From Papio anubis (lineage: Eukaryota > Chordata > Mammalia > Primates > Cercopithecidae): a DNA stretch of 64,000 nucleotides. The notes beneath the pieces are model-generated. The model saw nothing but the letters and a program-made list of their open reading frames with translations. It was not told where the DNA came from and did no database searches. The stretch lies in assembly GCF_008728515.1 (NCBI RefSeq), contig NW_022167523.1:266481-330480 (forward strand). Reading direction: 5' to 3'. Shown here one piece after another: positions 50,601-63,781 of this stretch; positions within the stretch are counted from its first letter, which is position 1; each line of letters starts with the position of its first letter. The position numbers and the translations under genes are program-made.

Positions 50601-53600
50601 GTCATAGTCTTCAATGTGCTCCAAAATATCACTTTTTCGGTTTTACAGGAACAGTGTTCAAACATTGTCTAATGAGAAAAGAGGTATAATTCCCTGAGTA
50701 GAATGCACACATCACAAAGCAGTTTCTCCGAAAGCTTCTCTCCAGTGTTTATTTGAAGATATTCCCTTTTTCACCATAGGCCTGAATGTGATCCCGAATA
50801 TCCCTTCGTGGATTCGTCCATGATGGAATTTCCATCCTGCATAATGTAAAGAAAGCTTTATCTATGTGAGATGAATAAACATACCAAAAAGGAGATTCAC
50901 AGAAAGCTTCTTTCCAGTTTTTATCTGAAGATATTTCCTTTTTCACCATAGGCGTCAATATGCCCCCGAATATCCCTGTGTACGATTTTCTCCCCCCAAA
51001 TGCTGTTTGAGAAGAGAGGTATAACACTGTGAATGGAATGCACAAGTCACAAAGTAGATCCTCGTAAAGCTTCTCTCCAGTTTCTATAAGAAGATATTTC
51101 CTTTTTCACCATAAGCCTCAAAGTGCTCCCGAATATCCTTTCACATGTTAAACATAAACGGTGTTATAAAACTGCTCAATGAAAAGAGAAGCTTAGCTGA
51201 GTGAGAGAAATTCACACGACACATAGCAGTTTCACAGAAAGTGTCCTTCTTGTTTTTATCTGAGGACATTTGTTTCTCCATATTCTAAAGAGCGTTCCCA
51301 AATGTCCTTCCTCAGATTCCACAGATACAGTGATTTCAAACTGCTCAATCCAAAGAATGGTTTAACTCTATGAGATGAATACAGATATCTCAAAGCAGTT
51401 GCTCAGAAAGCTTCTCTCCAGTTTTCATCGGAAGTCATTTCCTTGCTCAACACAGGCCTCTGTGCGCCACTTAATATCCCTTCACAGTTTTCTCAAAGAC
51501 AGAGTTTCCAAACTGGGCAATGTAGAGTAAACTTTAACTCTATGAAATGAAAGCACATATCAGAAAGCAGTTTCTTGGAATGCTTCTTTCTGGGTCTTAT
51601 GTGAGGATATTTCACTTTTCGTCAAACTCTTCAATGCGCTCCAAAATATCACTTTTTCGGTTTTACAGGAACAGTGTTCAAACTCTGCCTTATGAGAAAA
51701 GAGGTATAAATCCATGAGTGGAACGCACACATGACAAAGCAGTTTCTCAGAAAGCTTCTCTCCAGTTTTTATCTGAAGAGATTTTCTTTTTCACCATAGT
51801 CCTGAATGTGCTCCCGAATGTCCCTTTGCGGATCCTTCCATGACAGAATTTCCAAGCTGCGTAATGTAAATCAAGCTTTATCTTCATGAGATGAATAAAC
51901 ATAGCAAAAAGCAAATTCACAGAAAGCTTCTTTCCAGTTTTTATCTGAAGATATTTTCTTTTACACATGAATATACATATCAATCACAAAGCAGTTTCAC
52001 AGGAAGATTTTTTCCACTTTTTGTCTGAGGATATTTGCTTTGTCACCATAGTCGTCCAAATGGTGAATGTCCCTTGGTAGCTTTTTCTCGAGAAGTGATT
52101 CCCCAATCCTCTATGAGAAGAAAGGTATAACTCTGTGAGTAGAATGCACACGTCACAAAACAGCTCCTCAGAATGCTTCTCTCTACTTTCTATCTAAAGA
52201 TATTTCCGTTTTCACAGTACGCCACAAAGCGCTCCCAAATATCCCTTCGCAGACTAAACAAAAACAGTTTAGAATACTTGTCAATGAAAAGAGAAGCTTA
52301 ATTGTGCAAGTGGAATTCACACGACACAGAGCAGTTTCACAGAAAGCTTCCTTCTGGTTTTTATCTGATTGTATTCCTTGTTCAACATATTCTAAAGAGT
52401 GTTCCCCAATGTCCTTTCTCAGTTTCCACAGAAACAGTGATTTCAAACTGCTCAATCCAAAGAATGATTTAACTCTATGAGATGAATACACACATCACAA
52501 AGCAGTTGCTCAGAAAGCTTCTCTCCGGTTTTTATCTGAAGATATTTCCTATTTCACCAGCATCCTGAATGTGATCCTGAATGTCCCAAGTGGATCTGTC
52601 CAGGACAGAGTTTCCAAGATGCATAATATAAAGAAAGCTTTATCTATGTGAGATGAATAAACATAGCAAAAAACAGATTAACAGAAAGCATCTTTAAAGT
52701 TTTCATCTGAAGATGTTTCCTTTTTCACCATAGTCCAGAATGTGCTCCTGAAGGTCCGTTCGCGGATCCATCTGTGACAGAGTTTCTAAGCTGCGTAACG
52801 TAAAGAAAGCTTTATCTATGTGAGTTGAATACACATAGCAGAGAGCAGTGACATTGAATACTTCTTTCCAGTTTTTGTCTGAGTCTATGTCCCTTTTCAT
52901 CACAGGCATCAATACGTTCCTGGATATCCCTTGGTACCTTTTTCTCAAAAAGGGTTTCCCCGATGCTGTATGAGAAGAGATGGATAACACTGTGAGTGGA
53001 ATACACAAGTCACAAAGTAGTTCCTCGGAAAGCTACTCACCAGTTTCTATCTGAACATATTTCCTTTTTCACCGTAAACCTCAAAGCACTCCCCAATATC
53101 CCTTCACACGCCAAACATAAATGGTGTTATAAAACTGCTCAATGAAAAGAGAAGCTTAACTGAGTGACAGGCATTCACATGACACATAGCAGTTTCACAG
53201 AAAGCTTCCTTCTGGTTTTTATCTGAGGATATTTCTTTCTCCATATTCTAAAGAGAGTTCCCAAATGTCCTTCCTCAGATTCCACAGAAACAGTTATTTC
53301 AAACTGCTCCAACAAAAGAATGGTTTAACTCTATGAGATGAATACACACATCTCAAAGCAGTTGCTCAGAAAAGTTCTCTTCAGTTTTCATCGGAAGACA
53401 TTTCCTTACTCACGAAAGGCCTCTCAGCACCACTTAATATTGCTTCAGAGATTCCTCAAAGACAGAGTTTCCAAACTGGGCAATGTAGAGTAAGCATTAA
53501 CTGTGTGAAATGAATGGACATATCAAAAGCAGTTTCTTGGAAAGCTTCTTTCTGGGTTTATATGAGGATATTTCACTTTTTGAAACAGTCTTCAATGTGC

Positions 53601-54039
53601 TCCGAAATATCACTTTTTTGGTTTTACAAGAACAGTGTTCAAACACTGGCTTACGAGAAAAGAGGTATAAATCCCTGAGAGGAATGCACACATCACAAAG
53701 CAGTCTCTCAGAAAGCTTCTCGCCAGTTTTTATCTGAAGAGAATTTCTTTTTTACCATACTCCCAAATGTGCTCCCAAATGTCCCTTTGCGGATCCTTCA
53801 ATGACAGAATTTCCAAGCTGTGTAATGTAAATCAAGCTTTATCTTCATGAGATGAATAAACATAGCAAAAAGCAGATTCACAGAAAGCTTCTCTCCAGTT
53901 TTTATCTGAAGATATTTCCTTTTTCACCATAGTCCTGAATGTGCTCCCAAATATCCCTTCACGGATCCCTCCATGACAGAGTTTCCAAGCTGCATAATGT
54001 AAAGAAAGCTTAATCTATATGAGATGAATACACATATCA

Positions 54040-54085
54040 CAGAACAGTTTCACAGAAAAGGTTTCCCCGATGTTGTCTGAGAAGG
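54040..54085 (-). repeat. Deleted m2y monomer, copy D (junction region)
   Basis: Top strand reads CAGAACAGTTTCACAGAAAA, then GGTTTCCCCGATG. Same deletion; ~9.9 kb from copy C. Confidence 0.8.
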
Positions 54086-57000
54086 GAGTTATAACACTGT
54101 GAGTGCAATGCACATGTCACAAAGCAGTTCCTCAGAAAATTTCTCTCCAGTTTTTATCTAAACATATGTCCTTTTTACCCTAAGCCTTAAAGTGCTCCCG
54201 AATATCCCTTCGCATGTTAACATAAACAATGTTAGAAAACTGCTCAACGAAAGAGAAGCTCAACTGAGCGAGAGGAATTCATATGACACATAGCAGTTTC
54301 ACAGAAAGCTTCCTTCCGGTTTCTATCTTGGGATATTTCTTTCTCCATATTCTAAAGAGTGTTCCCAAATGTCCTTCCTCAGATACCACAGAAACAGTGA
54401 TTTCTAATTGTTCAATCCAAAGACTGATTTAACTCTGTGAGATGAATACCCACGTCACAAAGAAGTTGCTCTGATTGCTTCTCTCCAGTTTTCAATGGAA
54501 GACATTTAATTGCTTACCACAGTCCTCCGGGCATAACTTAATATCGCTTTGCAGATTTCTCAAAGACAGAGTTTCCAAACTGAGCAAGGTAGATTAAGCT
54601 TTAACTCTGTGAAATGAATGCACACATCAGACAGCAGTTTCTTTAAACGCCTCCCTCTGGGTTTTATTTGAGGATATTTCACTTTTCGCCATAGACTTCA
54701 ATGCGCTCCCAAAAAGCACTTTTTCAGTTTTACAGGAAGAGTGTTCACACACTGCCTTATGAGAAAAGAGGTATAACTCACTGAGTGGAATGCACACATC
54801 ACAAAGCAGTTTCTCAGAAAGTTTCTCTCCAGTTTTTATCTTAAGATATTTCGTTTTTCACCATAGGCCTGAATGTGCTCCCGAATGTCCCTTTGCGGAT
54901 TCGTCCATGACGGAGTGTCCAAAATGAATAATATAAAGAAAGTTCTATCTATATGAGATCAGTAAACATATCTATCACAAAGCAGTGTCACAGAAAGCTT
55001 CTTTCCAGTTTTTGTTTGAGGATATTTAGTTTTTCACCATAGCCGTCCATATACTCCTGAATGTCCCTTGGTAGCTTTTTCTCCAAAAGGGAATCCCCAA
55101 TCCTCTGTGAGAAGAAAGGTATAACTCCGTGAATGAAATGCACACGTCACAAAGCAGCTCCTCGGAAAGCTTCTCTCCAGTTTCTCTCTGAAGATATTTC
55201 CGTTTTAACCACTAGCCTCAACGTACTCCCGAATATCCCTACACAGACTAAACAAACACACTGTTGGAATACTGCTCAATGAAAAGAGAACCTGAACTGT
55301 GCGAGTGGAATTCACATGACATAGAGAAGTTTCACAGAAAGCTTCCTTCTGGTTTTTATCTGAGGGTATTTCTTTTTGAGCATATTCTCAGTGCGTTCCC
55401 AAATGACCTTTCTCAGATTCTACAGAAACAGTGATTTCAGACTGCTCAATCCAAAGAATGTCTTAACACTATAAGGTGAATACACACTTTGCAAAACAGT
55501 TGCTCGGAAAGATTCTCTCCAGTTTTCATCGGAAGACATTTCCTTGCTCACCACAGGCCTCTGGGCGCCACTTAACGTCCTTTCACAGATTCCTCAAAGA
55601 CAGAGTTTCCAAGCTTGGCAATGTAGAAATAAGCTTTAACTCTGTGCAATGAATGCACATAACAGGTAGCAGTTTCTTGGAACATTTCCTTCTGGGTTTT
55701 ATTTGAGGATATTTCACTTTTTGCCATAGTCTTCAAAGTGCTCTGAAATATCATTTTTTCGGTTTTACAGGAGCGCTGTTCAAACACTGCCTTATGAGAA
55801 AAGAGGTATATCTCCGTGAGTGGAATGCACACATCACAAAGTAGTTTCTCAGAAAGTTTCTCTCCAATTTTTATCTGAAGATATTTCCTTTTTCACCATA
55901 GTTCTGAATGTGCTTCCAAATGTCCTTACGTGGATCCATCCATGACAGTTTTTCCAAGCTGTGTAATGTAAAGAAAGCTTTATCTTCATGAGATGAATAA
56001 ACATAGCAAAAAGCAGATTCACAGAAAGCTTCTTTACAGTTTATCGGAAGGTATTTCCTTTTTCATGACAGTCTTGAATGTGCTCCCAAATGTCCCTTCA
56101 CGGATCCCTCCATGACAGAGTTTCCAAGCTGCGTAATGTAAGGAAAGCTTCATCTATGTGAGATGAACACACATGTCACAGATCAGTTTCACAGAAAGCT
56201 TCTTTCCCGTTTTTGCCTGAGGCTATTTCCCTTTTCACCATAGGCATCAATATGCTCCCGAACATCCCTTGGTACCTTTTTCTCCAAAAGTGTTTCCCCG
56301 ATGTCATATGAGAAGAGAGGTATAACACTGTGAGTTGAATGCACATGTCACAAAGCACTTTCACGGAAAACTTTTCTCCAGTTTCTATTTCAATATATTT
56401 CCTTTTTCACCATAAGCCTCAAAGCACTCCCGAATATCCCTTCACATGCTAAACATAAACAGTGTTAGATAACTGCTCAATGAAAACAGAAGGTTAACTG
56501 AGTGAGAGGAATTCACAAGACACATAACAGTTTCACAGAAAGCTTCCTTCTGCTTTTTATCTGAGGATATTTCTTTCTCCGTATTCTAAAGAGCATTCCC
56601 AAATGTCCTGCCTCAGATTGCACAGAAATATTGATTTCAAATTGCTTAATCCAAAGAATGATTTAACTCTATGAGAGGAAGACACATGCCACAAAGCTGT
56701 TGTTCAGAAAGCTTCTCTCCAGTGTTCAATGGAAGACATTTCCTTGCTCACCACAGGCCTCCGGGCGCCACTTAATATACCTTCGCAGATTCCTCAAAGA
56801 CAGTGTTTCTAAGCTGGGCAATGTAGAGTTAGCTTTAAATCTGTGAAATGAATGCATATATCAGAGAGAAGTTTCTTGGAATGCTTCTTTCTGGGTTTCA
56901 TTTCAGGATAGTTCACTTTTCGCTGTAGTCTTCATTGCGCTCCGAAATATCACTTTTTCTTTTTTACAGGAAGAGTGTTCAAACACTGACTTATGAGAAA

Positions 57001-58029
57001 AGAGGTATAACTCCCTGAGTGGAATGCACACATCACAAAGCAGTTTCTCAGAAAGCTTCTCTCCAGTTTTATCTGAAGACATTTACTTTTTCACCATAGA
57101 CCTGAATGTGACCCAAATGTCCCTTTGTGGATCCGTCCATGACGGAATTTACAGGCTGTATAATGTAAAGAAAGCTTTATCTATGTGAGATGAATACACA
57201 TATCTCAGAGTAGTTTCACAGAAAGCTTCTTTCCAGTTTTTGTCTGAGGCTATTTTCCTTTTCAGCATATGCGTCAATATACTACCAAATATCCCTTGGT
57301 ACCTTTCTCTCCAAAAGGGTTTCCCTGATGCTGTATGACAAGAGAGGTATAACCAAAGCAGTTCCTCAGAAAGCTTCTCTCCAGTTTCTTTCTGAACATA
57401 TTTCCTTTTTCACTGTAAGCCTCAAAGTGTTCCCGAATATCCCTTCACACGCTAAACATAAACAGTGTTAGAAAACTGCTCAATGAAAAGTGAAGCTTAA
57501 CTGAGTGAGAGAAATTCACACGACACAAGCAGTTTCACAGAAAGCTTCCTTCTGGTTTTTATCTGAGGATATTTCTTTCTCCATATTCTAAAGGGCGTTC
57601 CCAAATGTCCTTCCTAAGATTCCACAGAAACAGTGATTTCAAACTGCTCAATAAAGAATGGTTTAACGCTATGAGATGAATACACTCATCACAAAGCAAT
57701 TTCCAAGAAAGCTTCTCTCCAGTTTTTATCTGAAGATATTTAATTTTTCACCATAGGTCTGAAGGTGCTCCCGAATGTCCCTTCACGGATCCATCCAAGA
57801 CGCAGTTTCCAAATGCGTAATATAAGAAAAGCTTTATTTATGTGAGATGAATAAACATAGCAAAAACTAAATTCACAGAAAGCTTCTTTCCAGTTTTTAT
57901 CTGAAGATATTTCCTTTTTCACCACAGTCCTGAATGTGCTCGCGAATATCACTTCGCGGATCCGTCCATAACAGAGTTTCCAAGTTATGTAATGTAAACA
58001 AAGTTTTATCTATGTGAGATGAATACACA

Positions 58030-58075
58030 TATGAAAGAATAGTTTCACAGGAAGGATTTCCCCAATGCTGTATTA
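58030..58075 (-). repeat. Deleted m2y monomer, copy E (junction region)
   Basis: Top strand reads AGTTTCACAGGAAGGATTTC, then CCCAATGCTG. Same deletion with extra substitutions, so the most diverged of the five. It follows m4-m1-m2x as copy C does. Confidence 0.75.
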
Positions 58076-61000
58076 GAAGAGAGGTATTACACTGTGAGTG
58101 GAATGCACACGTCGCAAAGCAGTTCCTCGGAAAGCATCTCTCCAGTTTCTATCTGAACATATTCACTTTTTCACCGTAAGTCTCAAAGCGCTCCCGAATA
58201 TCCCTTCGTATGCTAAATATAAACAGAGTTAGAAACCTGTTCAAGGAAAAGAGAAGCTTAACAGAGCGAGACGAATTCACAAGACACAGCAATTTCACAG
58301 AAAGCTTCCTTCTGGTTTTTATCTGAGGATATTTCTTTCTCCATATTCTAAAGAGCATTCCCAAGTGTACTTCCTCAGATACCACAGAAACAGTAGTTTC
58401 AAACTGCTCAATTCAAATAATGGTTTAACTCTGTGAGATAAGTACATACACCACAAAGCAGTTGTTCAGGAAGCTTCTCTCCAGTTTTCATCAAAAGACA
58501 TTTCCTTGCTCAATACAGGCCACCGGGTGCCACTATATATCTCTTCACAGATTAGTCAAAGACAAAGTTTCCAAACAAGAAAACACAGAGAAAGCTTTAA
58601 CTCTGTGAAATGAATGCACATATCAGACAGCAGTTTCTTGGAAAGCTTCTTTCTGGGTTTTATTTAAGGATATTTCACTTTTCACCATAGTCCTCAACAA
58701 GCTCCAAAATATCACCTTTTTGATTTTGCAGGAACAGTGTTCAAGCACTGCCTGATGAGAAAAGAGGTATAACTCCCTAAGTGGAATGCACACATCACAA
58801 AGCAGTTTCTCAGAAAGCTTCTCTCCTGCTTTTCTCTGTAGATATTTCCTTTTTCACCACTGGCCTGAATGTACTCCTGAATGTCCCTTCACAGATCGAC
58901 ATGATAGAGTTTCCAAAATGCGTAATACAAAGAAAGATTTGTCTATGTGAGATGAATGAATATATCTATCACAAAGCCATTTCAAAGAAATCTTCTTTCC
59001 AGTTTTTGTCTGAGGATATTTCCTTTTTCAACATAGCCGTCCATATACTCCCGAATGTCCCTTGGTAGCTTTTTCACCAAAAGGGATAACCCAATCCTCT
59101 ATGAGAAGAAAGGTATAACTCTGTTAGTGGAATGCACATGTTCCAAAGCATTTCCTAGGAGACCTTCTCTAAAGTTTCTATCTGAACACATTTCATTTTT
59201 CATGGTAAGCCTCAAAGTGCTCCCGATGTCCCGTCACACGCTAAATACAAAGAGTGTTAGAAAACTGCTCCATGAAAACAGAAGCTTAAGTGAGTGAGAG
59301 GAATTCACACGACTCATAGCAGTTTCACAGAAAGCTTTCTTCTGGTTTTTATCTGAGGATATTTCTTCCTCCATATTCTAAAAAGCATTCCCAAATGTCC
59401 TTCCTCAGATTCCTCAGAAACAGTGATTTCAATCTGTTGAATCCAAAGAATGATTTAATTCTATGAGATGAATACACACGTCATAAAGCAGTTGCTCAGA
59501 AAGCTTCTCTTCAGTTTTCAATGAAAGACATTTCCTTGCTCACCACAGGCCTCCAGGCACCACTTAATATCCCTTCGCAGATTCCTCAAAGACAGTTTCC
59601 AAACTGGGCAATGTACAGTAAGTTTTAACTCTGTGAAATGAATCGACATATCAGAGAGCATTTCTTGGAACACTTCTTTCTGGGTTTTATGTGAGGATAG
59701 TCCTTTTTTTGCCGTAGTCCTCAAAGCACTCCGAAATATCACTTTTTCGGTTTTACAGGAACCGTGTTCAAACACTGCCTTATGGGAAAGGAGGTGTAAC
59801 TCCCTCAGTGGAATGCACACATAACAAAGCAGTTTCTCAGAAAGCTTTTCTCCAGTTTTTATCTGAAGATATTTCCATTTTCACCATAGTCCTGAATGTG
59901 CTCCTGAAGGTCCCTTCGCGAATCCGTCCATGACAAAGTTTCCAAGCTGTGTAATATAAAGAAAGCTTTATCTATGTGAGATGAATAAACATAGTGAAAA
60001 GCAGATTCACAGAAAGCTTCTTTCCAGTTTTCATTTGAAGATGTTTCCTTTTTCACCATAGTCCTGACTGTGCTACCGAATGTCACTTCACAGTTGCGTC
60101 CATGGCAGAGTTTCCAAGATGTGTAACGTAAAAAAGCTTTATTTATGTAAAATGAATTCACATAGCACAGAGCAGTTTCATGGAAAGTTTCTTTCCAGTT
60201 TTTGTCTGAGGCTATTTGCCTTTTCACCATAGGCGTCAATATGCTCCCGGATATCGCTTGGTACCCTTTTCTTCAAAAGGTTTTCCCCGATGCTGTATGA
60301 GAAGAGAGGTGTAACACTGTGAGTGGAATGCACACATCACAAAGCAGTTCGTCAGAAAGCTTCTCTCCAGTTTCTATCTGAACATATTTCCTTTTTCACC
60401 GTAAGCCTCAAAGCTCTCCCGAATATCCCTTCGTACGCTAAACATAAACAGTGCTAGAAAACAGCTCAATGAAAAGAGAAGCTTAACTGAGCGAGAGGAA
60501 TTCACACGAAACATAGCAGTTTCACAGAAAGATTCTTTCTGGTTTTTATTTGAGAATATTTTTTTCTCCATATTCTAAAGAGCGTTCTCAAATGTCCTTC
60601 CTCAGATTCCACAGAAACAGTGATTCCAAACTGCTCAATCCAAGGAATGATTTAACTCTATGAGATGAATACACACATCACAAAGCTGTTGCTCAGAAAG
60701 CTTCTCTCCAATTTTCAGTGGAAGACATTTCCTTGCTCACCACAGGCTTCTGGGGTCCTCTTAATATCCCTTCGCAGATTCTTCAAAGACAGAGTTTCCA
60801 AACTGGGCAATGTGGAGTAAGCTTTACCTCTGTGAAATGAATGCACATATCAGAGAGCACTTTCTTGGAACGCTTCTTTCTGGGCTTTTTTTCAGGATAG
60901 TTCACTTTTCGCCTTAGTCTTCAATGCACTCCGAAATATAACTTTTTCGGTTTTAAAGGAACAGTGTTCAAACACTGCCTTATGAGGAAAGAAGTATTAC

Positions 61001-63781
61001 TCCCTGAGTGGAATGCACACATCACAAAGCAGTTTCTCAGAAAGCTTCTCTCCAGTTTTTATCTGAAGATATTTCCATTTTCACCATAGTCCTGAATGTG
61101 CTCCTGAATGTCCCTTTGCGGATCCGTCCATGACAGAGTTTCCAAGCCTCATAATGTAAAGAAAGCTTTATCTATGTGAGATGAATACACATATCACAGA
61201 GCAGTTTCCCAGAAAGCTTCTTTACAGTTTTTATCTGTGTCTATTTCCATTTTCACCATAGCCGTCAATATGCCCCCGAATATCTCTTGGTACCTGTTTC
61301 TCCAAAAGGGATTCCCCAATCCTCTATGAGAATAAAGGTATAATTCTGTGAGTGGATTGCACACATCACAAAGCAACTCCTCGGAATGCTTCTCTCCAGT
61401 TTCTATCTGAACATATTTCCTTTGTCACCATAAGCCTTAAAGTGCTCCCGAACATCCCTTCTCACGCTAAATATAAACAGTGTTAGAAAACTGCTCAACG
61501 AAAAGAGAACATTAAATGTGCGAGTGGAATTCACATGACACAGAGCAGTTTCACAGAAAGCCTCCTTCTGGTTTATATCTGAGTTTATTCCTTTTTTAGC
61601 ATATTCTAAAACTAAAGAAGAGTTAGCTTTAACTCTGTGAAGTGAATGCACATATTAGAGAACAGTTTCTTGGAAGTTTGTTTATGGGTTTTATTTGAGT
61701 GTATTTCAATTTTTGCCATAGTCTTCAATGCGCTCCGTAATATCACTTTTTCAGTTTTACAGGAGCAGTGTTCAAAAACTGCCTTATGAAAAACGTGGTA
61801 TAACTCCCTGAGTGGAATGCACACATCACAAAGCAGTTTCTCAGAAAGCTTCTCTCCAGTTTTTATCTGAAAATATTTCCATTTTCAACATCAGCCTGAA
61901 TGTGCTCCCAATTGTCCCTTCGCGGATCCATCCGTGACAGAGTTTCCAAGCTGCATAATGTAAAGAAAGCTTCATCTATGTGAGATGAATAAACATAGCA
62001 AAAAGCAGATTCTCAGAAAGGTCCTTTCCAGTTTTTATCTGAAGATATTTCCTTTTTCACCATAGTCCTGAGTGTGCTCCCGAATGACCCCTCGTGGATT
62101 CGTCCATGACAGAGATTCCAAGTTGTGTAGTGTAAGAAAGTTTTATCCATGTGAGATGAATAAACATATCTATCACAAAGCAGTTTCACAGAAAGCTTCT
62201 TTCCAGTTTCTGTCTGAGGATATTTCCTTTTTCACCATTGCTGTCCACATGCTTATGAATGTCCCTTGGAAGCTTTTTCTCGAAAAAGGATTCCCTGATC
62301 CTCTATGAGAAGAAAGGTACAACTCTGTGAGTGGAATGCACATGTCACAAAGCATTTCCTCGGGAAGCTTCTCTCCAGTTTCTATCTGAAGACATTTCCG
62401 TTTTCACCATCAGCCTCAAAGTGCTAATGAGTATCCCCTCACAGAATAAACAAAAATAGTGTTAGAATACTGCTCAATGTAAAGGGAAGCTGAACTGTGC
62501 GAGTGGGATTCACACAACACAAAGCAATTTCACAGAAAGCTTCCTTCTGGTTTTTATCTGAGGATATTTCTTTCACAATATTCTATAGAGTGTTCCAAAA
62601 TGTCCTTCCTGAAGGTCCACATAAACAGTGATTTCAAACTGCTCAATCCAAGGAATGATTTAACTCTATCAGATGAATACAAACATCACAAATCAGTTGT
62701 TCAAAAAGCTTCTCTCCAGTTTTCAACGGAAGACATTTCCTTGCTCACCACAGGTCTCAGGGCGCACTTAATATCCCTTCGCAGATTCCTCAAAGACAGA
62801 GTTTCCATACTGGACTACGTAGAGTAAGCTTTAACTTTGTGAAATAAATACACATATCAGAGTGCAGTTTCTTGGAATGCTTCTTTCTGGGTTTTATTTG
62901 AGGATATTTCAATTTTGCATAGTCTTCAATGTGCTCCGAAATATCACTTTTTTGGTTTTATAGAAACAGTGTCCAAACACTGCCTTATCAGAAAAGAGGT
63001 ACAACTCCCAGAGTGGAATGTACACATCACAAAGCAGTTTCTAAGAAAGCTTCTCTCCAGTTTTTGTCTGAAGATATTTATATTTTCACCATAGTCCTGA
63101 ATCTGCTCCCGAACATCCTATAGCAGATCCATACATGGCAGAGATTTCAAGCAGCGTAATATAAAGGAAGCTTTATCTATGTGAGATAAATAAACATAGC
63201 AAAAAGCAGATTCACAGAAAGCATCTTTTCAGTTTTTATCTGAAGACGTTTCCTTTTTCACCATAGTCCTGAAACTGCTCCAGAATGTCCCTTCACAGAT
63301 CCGTCCATGAACGAGTTTCCAAGCTGCGTAGTGTAAAGAAAGCTTTATCTATGTGAGATGAACACACATATCACAGAGTACTTTCACGGAAAAATTCTTT
63401 CCAGTTGTTTTCTGAGGCTATTTCCCTTTTCAACACAGGCATCAATATGCCCTCGAATATGCCTTGGTACCTTTCTCTCCAAATGGGTTTCCCCGATGCT
63501 GTGTGAGAAGAGAGGTATAACACTGTGAGTGGAATGCACACGTCACAAAGCAGTTCCTCAGAAATCTTTCCTCCAGTTTCTATCTGAACATATTTCCTTT
63601 TTCACCATAAGTCTCAAAGCGCTCCCAAATATCCCTTCAAACGCTACACATATACAGTGTTAGAAAACTGCTCAGTGAAAAGAGAAGCTTAACTGAGCAA
63701 GAGGAATTCACAAGACACATAGCAGTTTCACATAAAGTTTCCTTCTGGTTTTTATCTGTGGATATTTCTTTCTCCATATTC

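Larger units (their letters stand above)
38456..63781 (-). repeat. Alpha satellite array 8 (largest, ~25 kb uninterrupted)
   Basis: About 150 minus-oriented monomers with no insertion. The type order is clear throughout, alternating hexamers (m1-m2-m3-m4-m5-m6), hexamers with m2y in place of m2, heptamers (m1-m2x-m2y-m3-m4-m5-m6) and tetramers (m1-m2y-m3-m4). Deleted m2y monomers are near 44,200, 54,055 and 58,045. Short fused monomers occur near 39,855, 47,490, 51,975 and 61,610. All open frames of 60-147 codons here are satellite, repeating one translated pattern, and are not genes. Confidence 0.93.
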
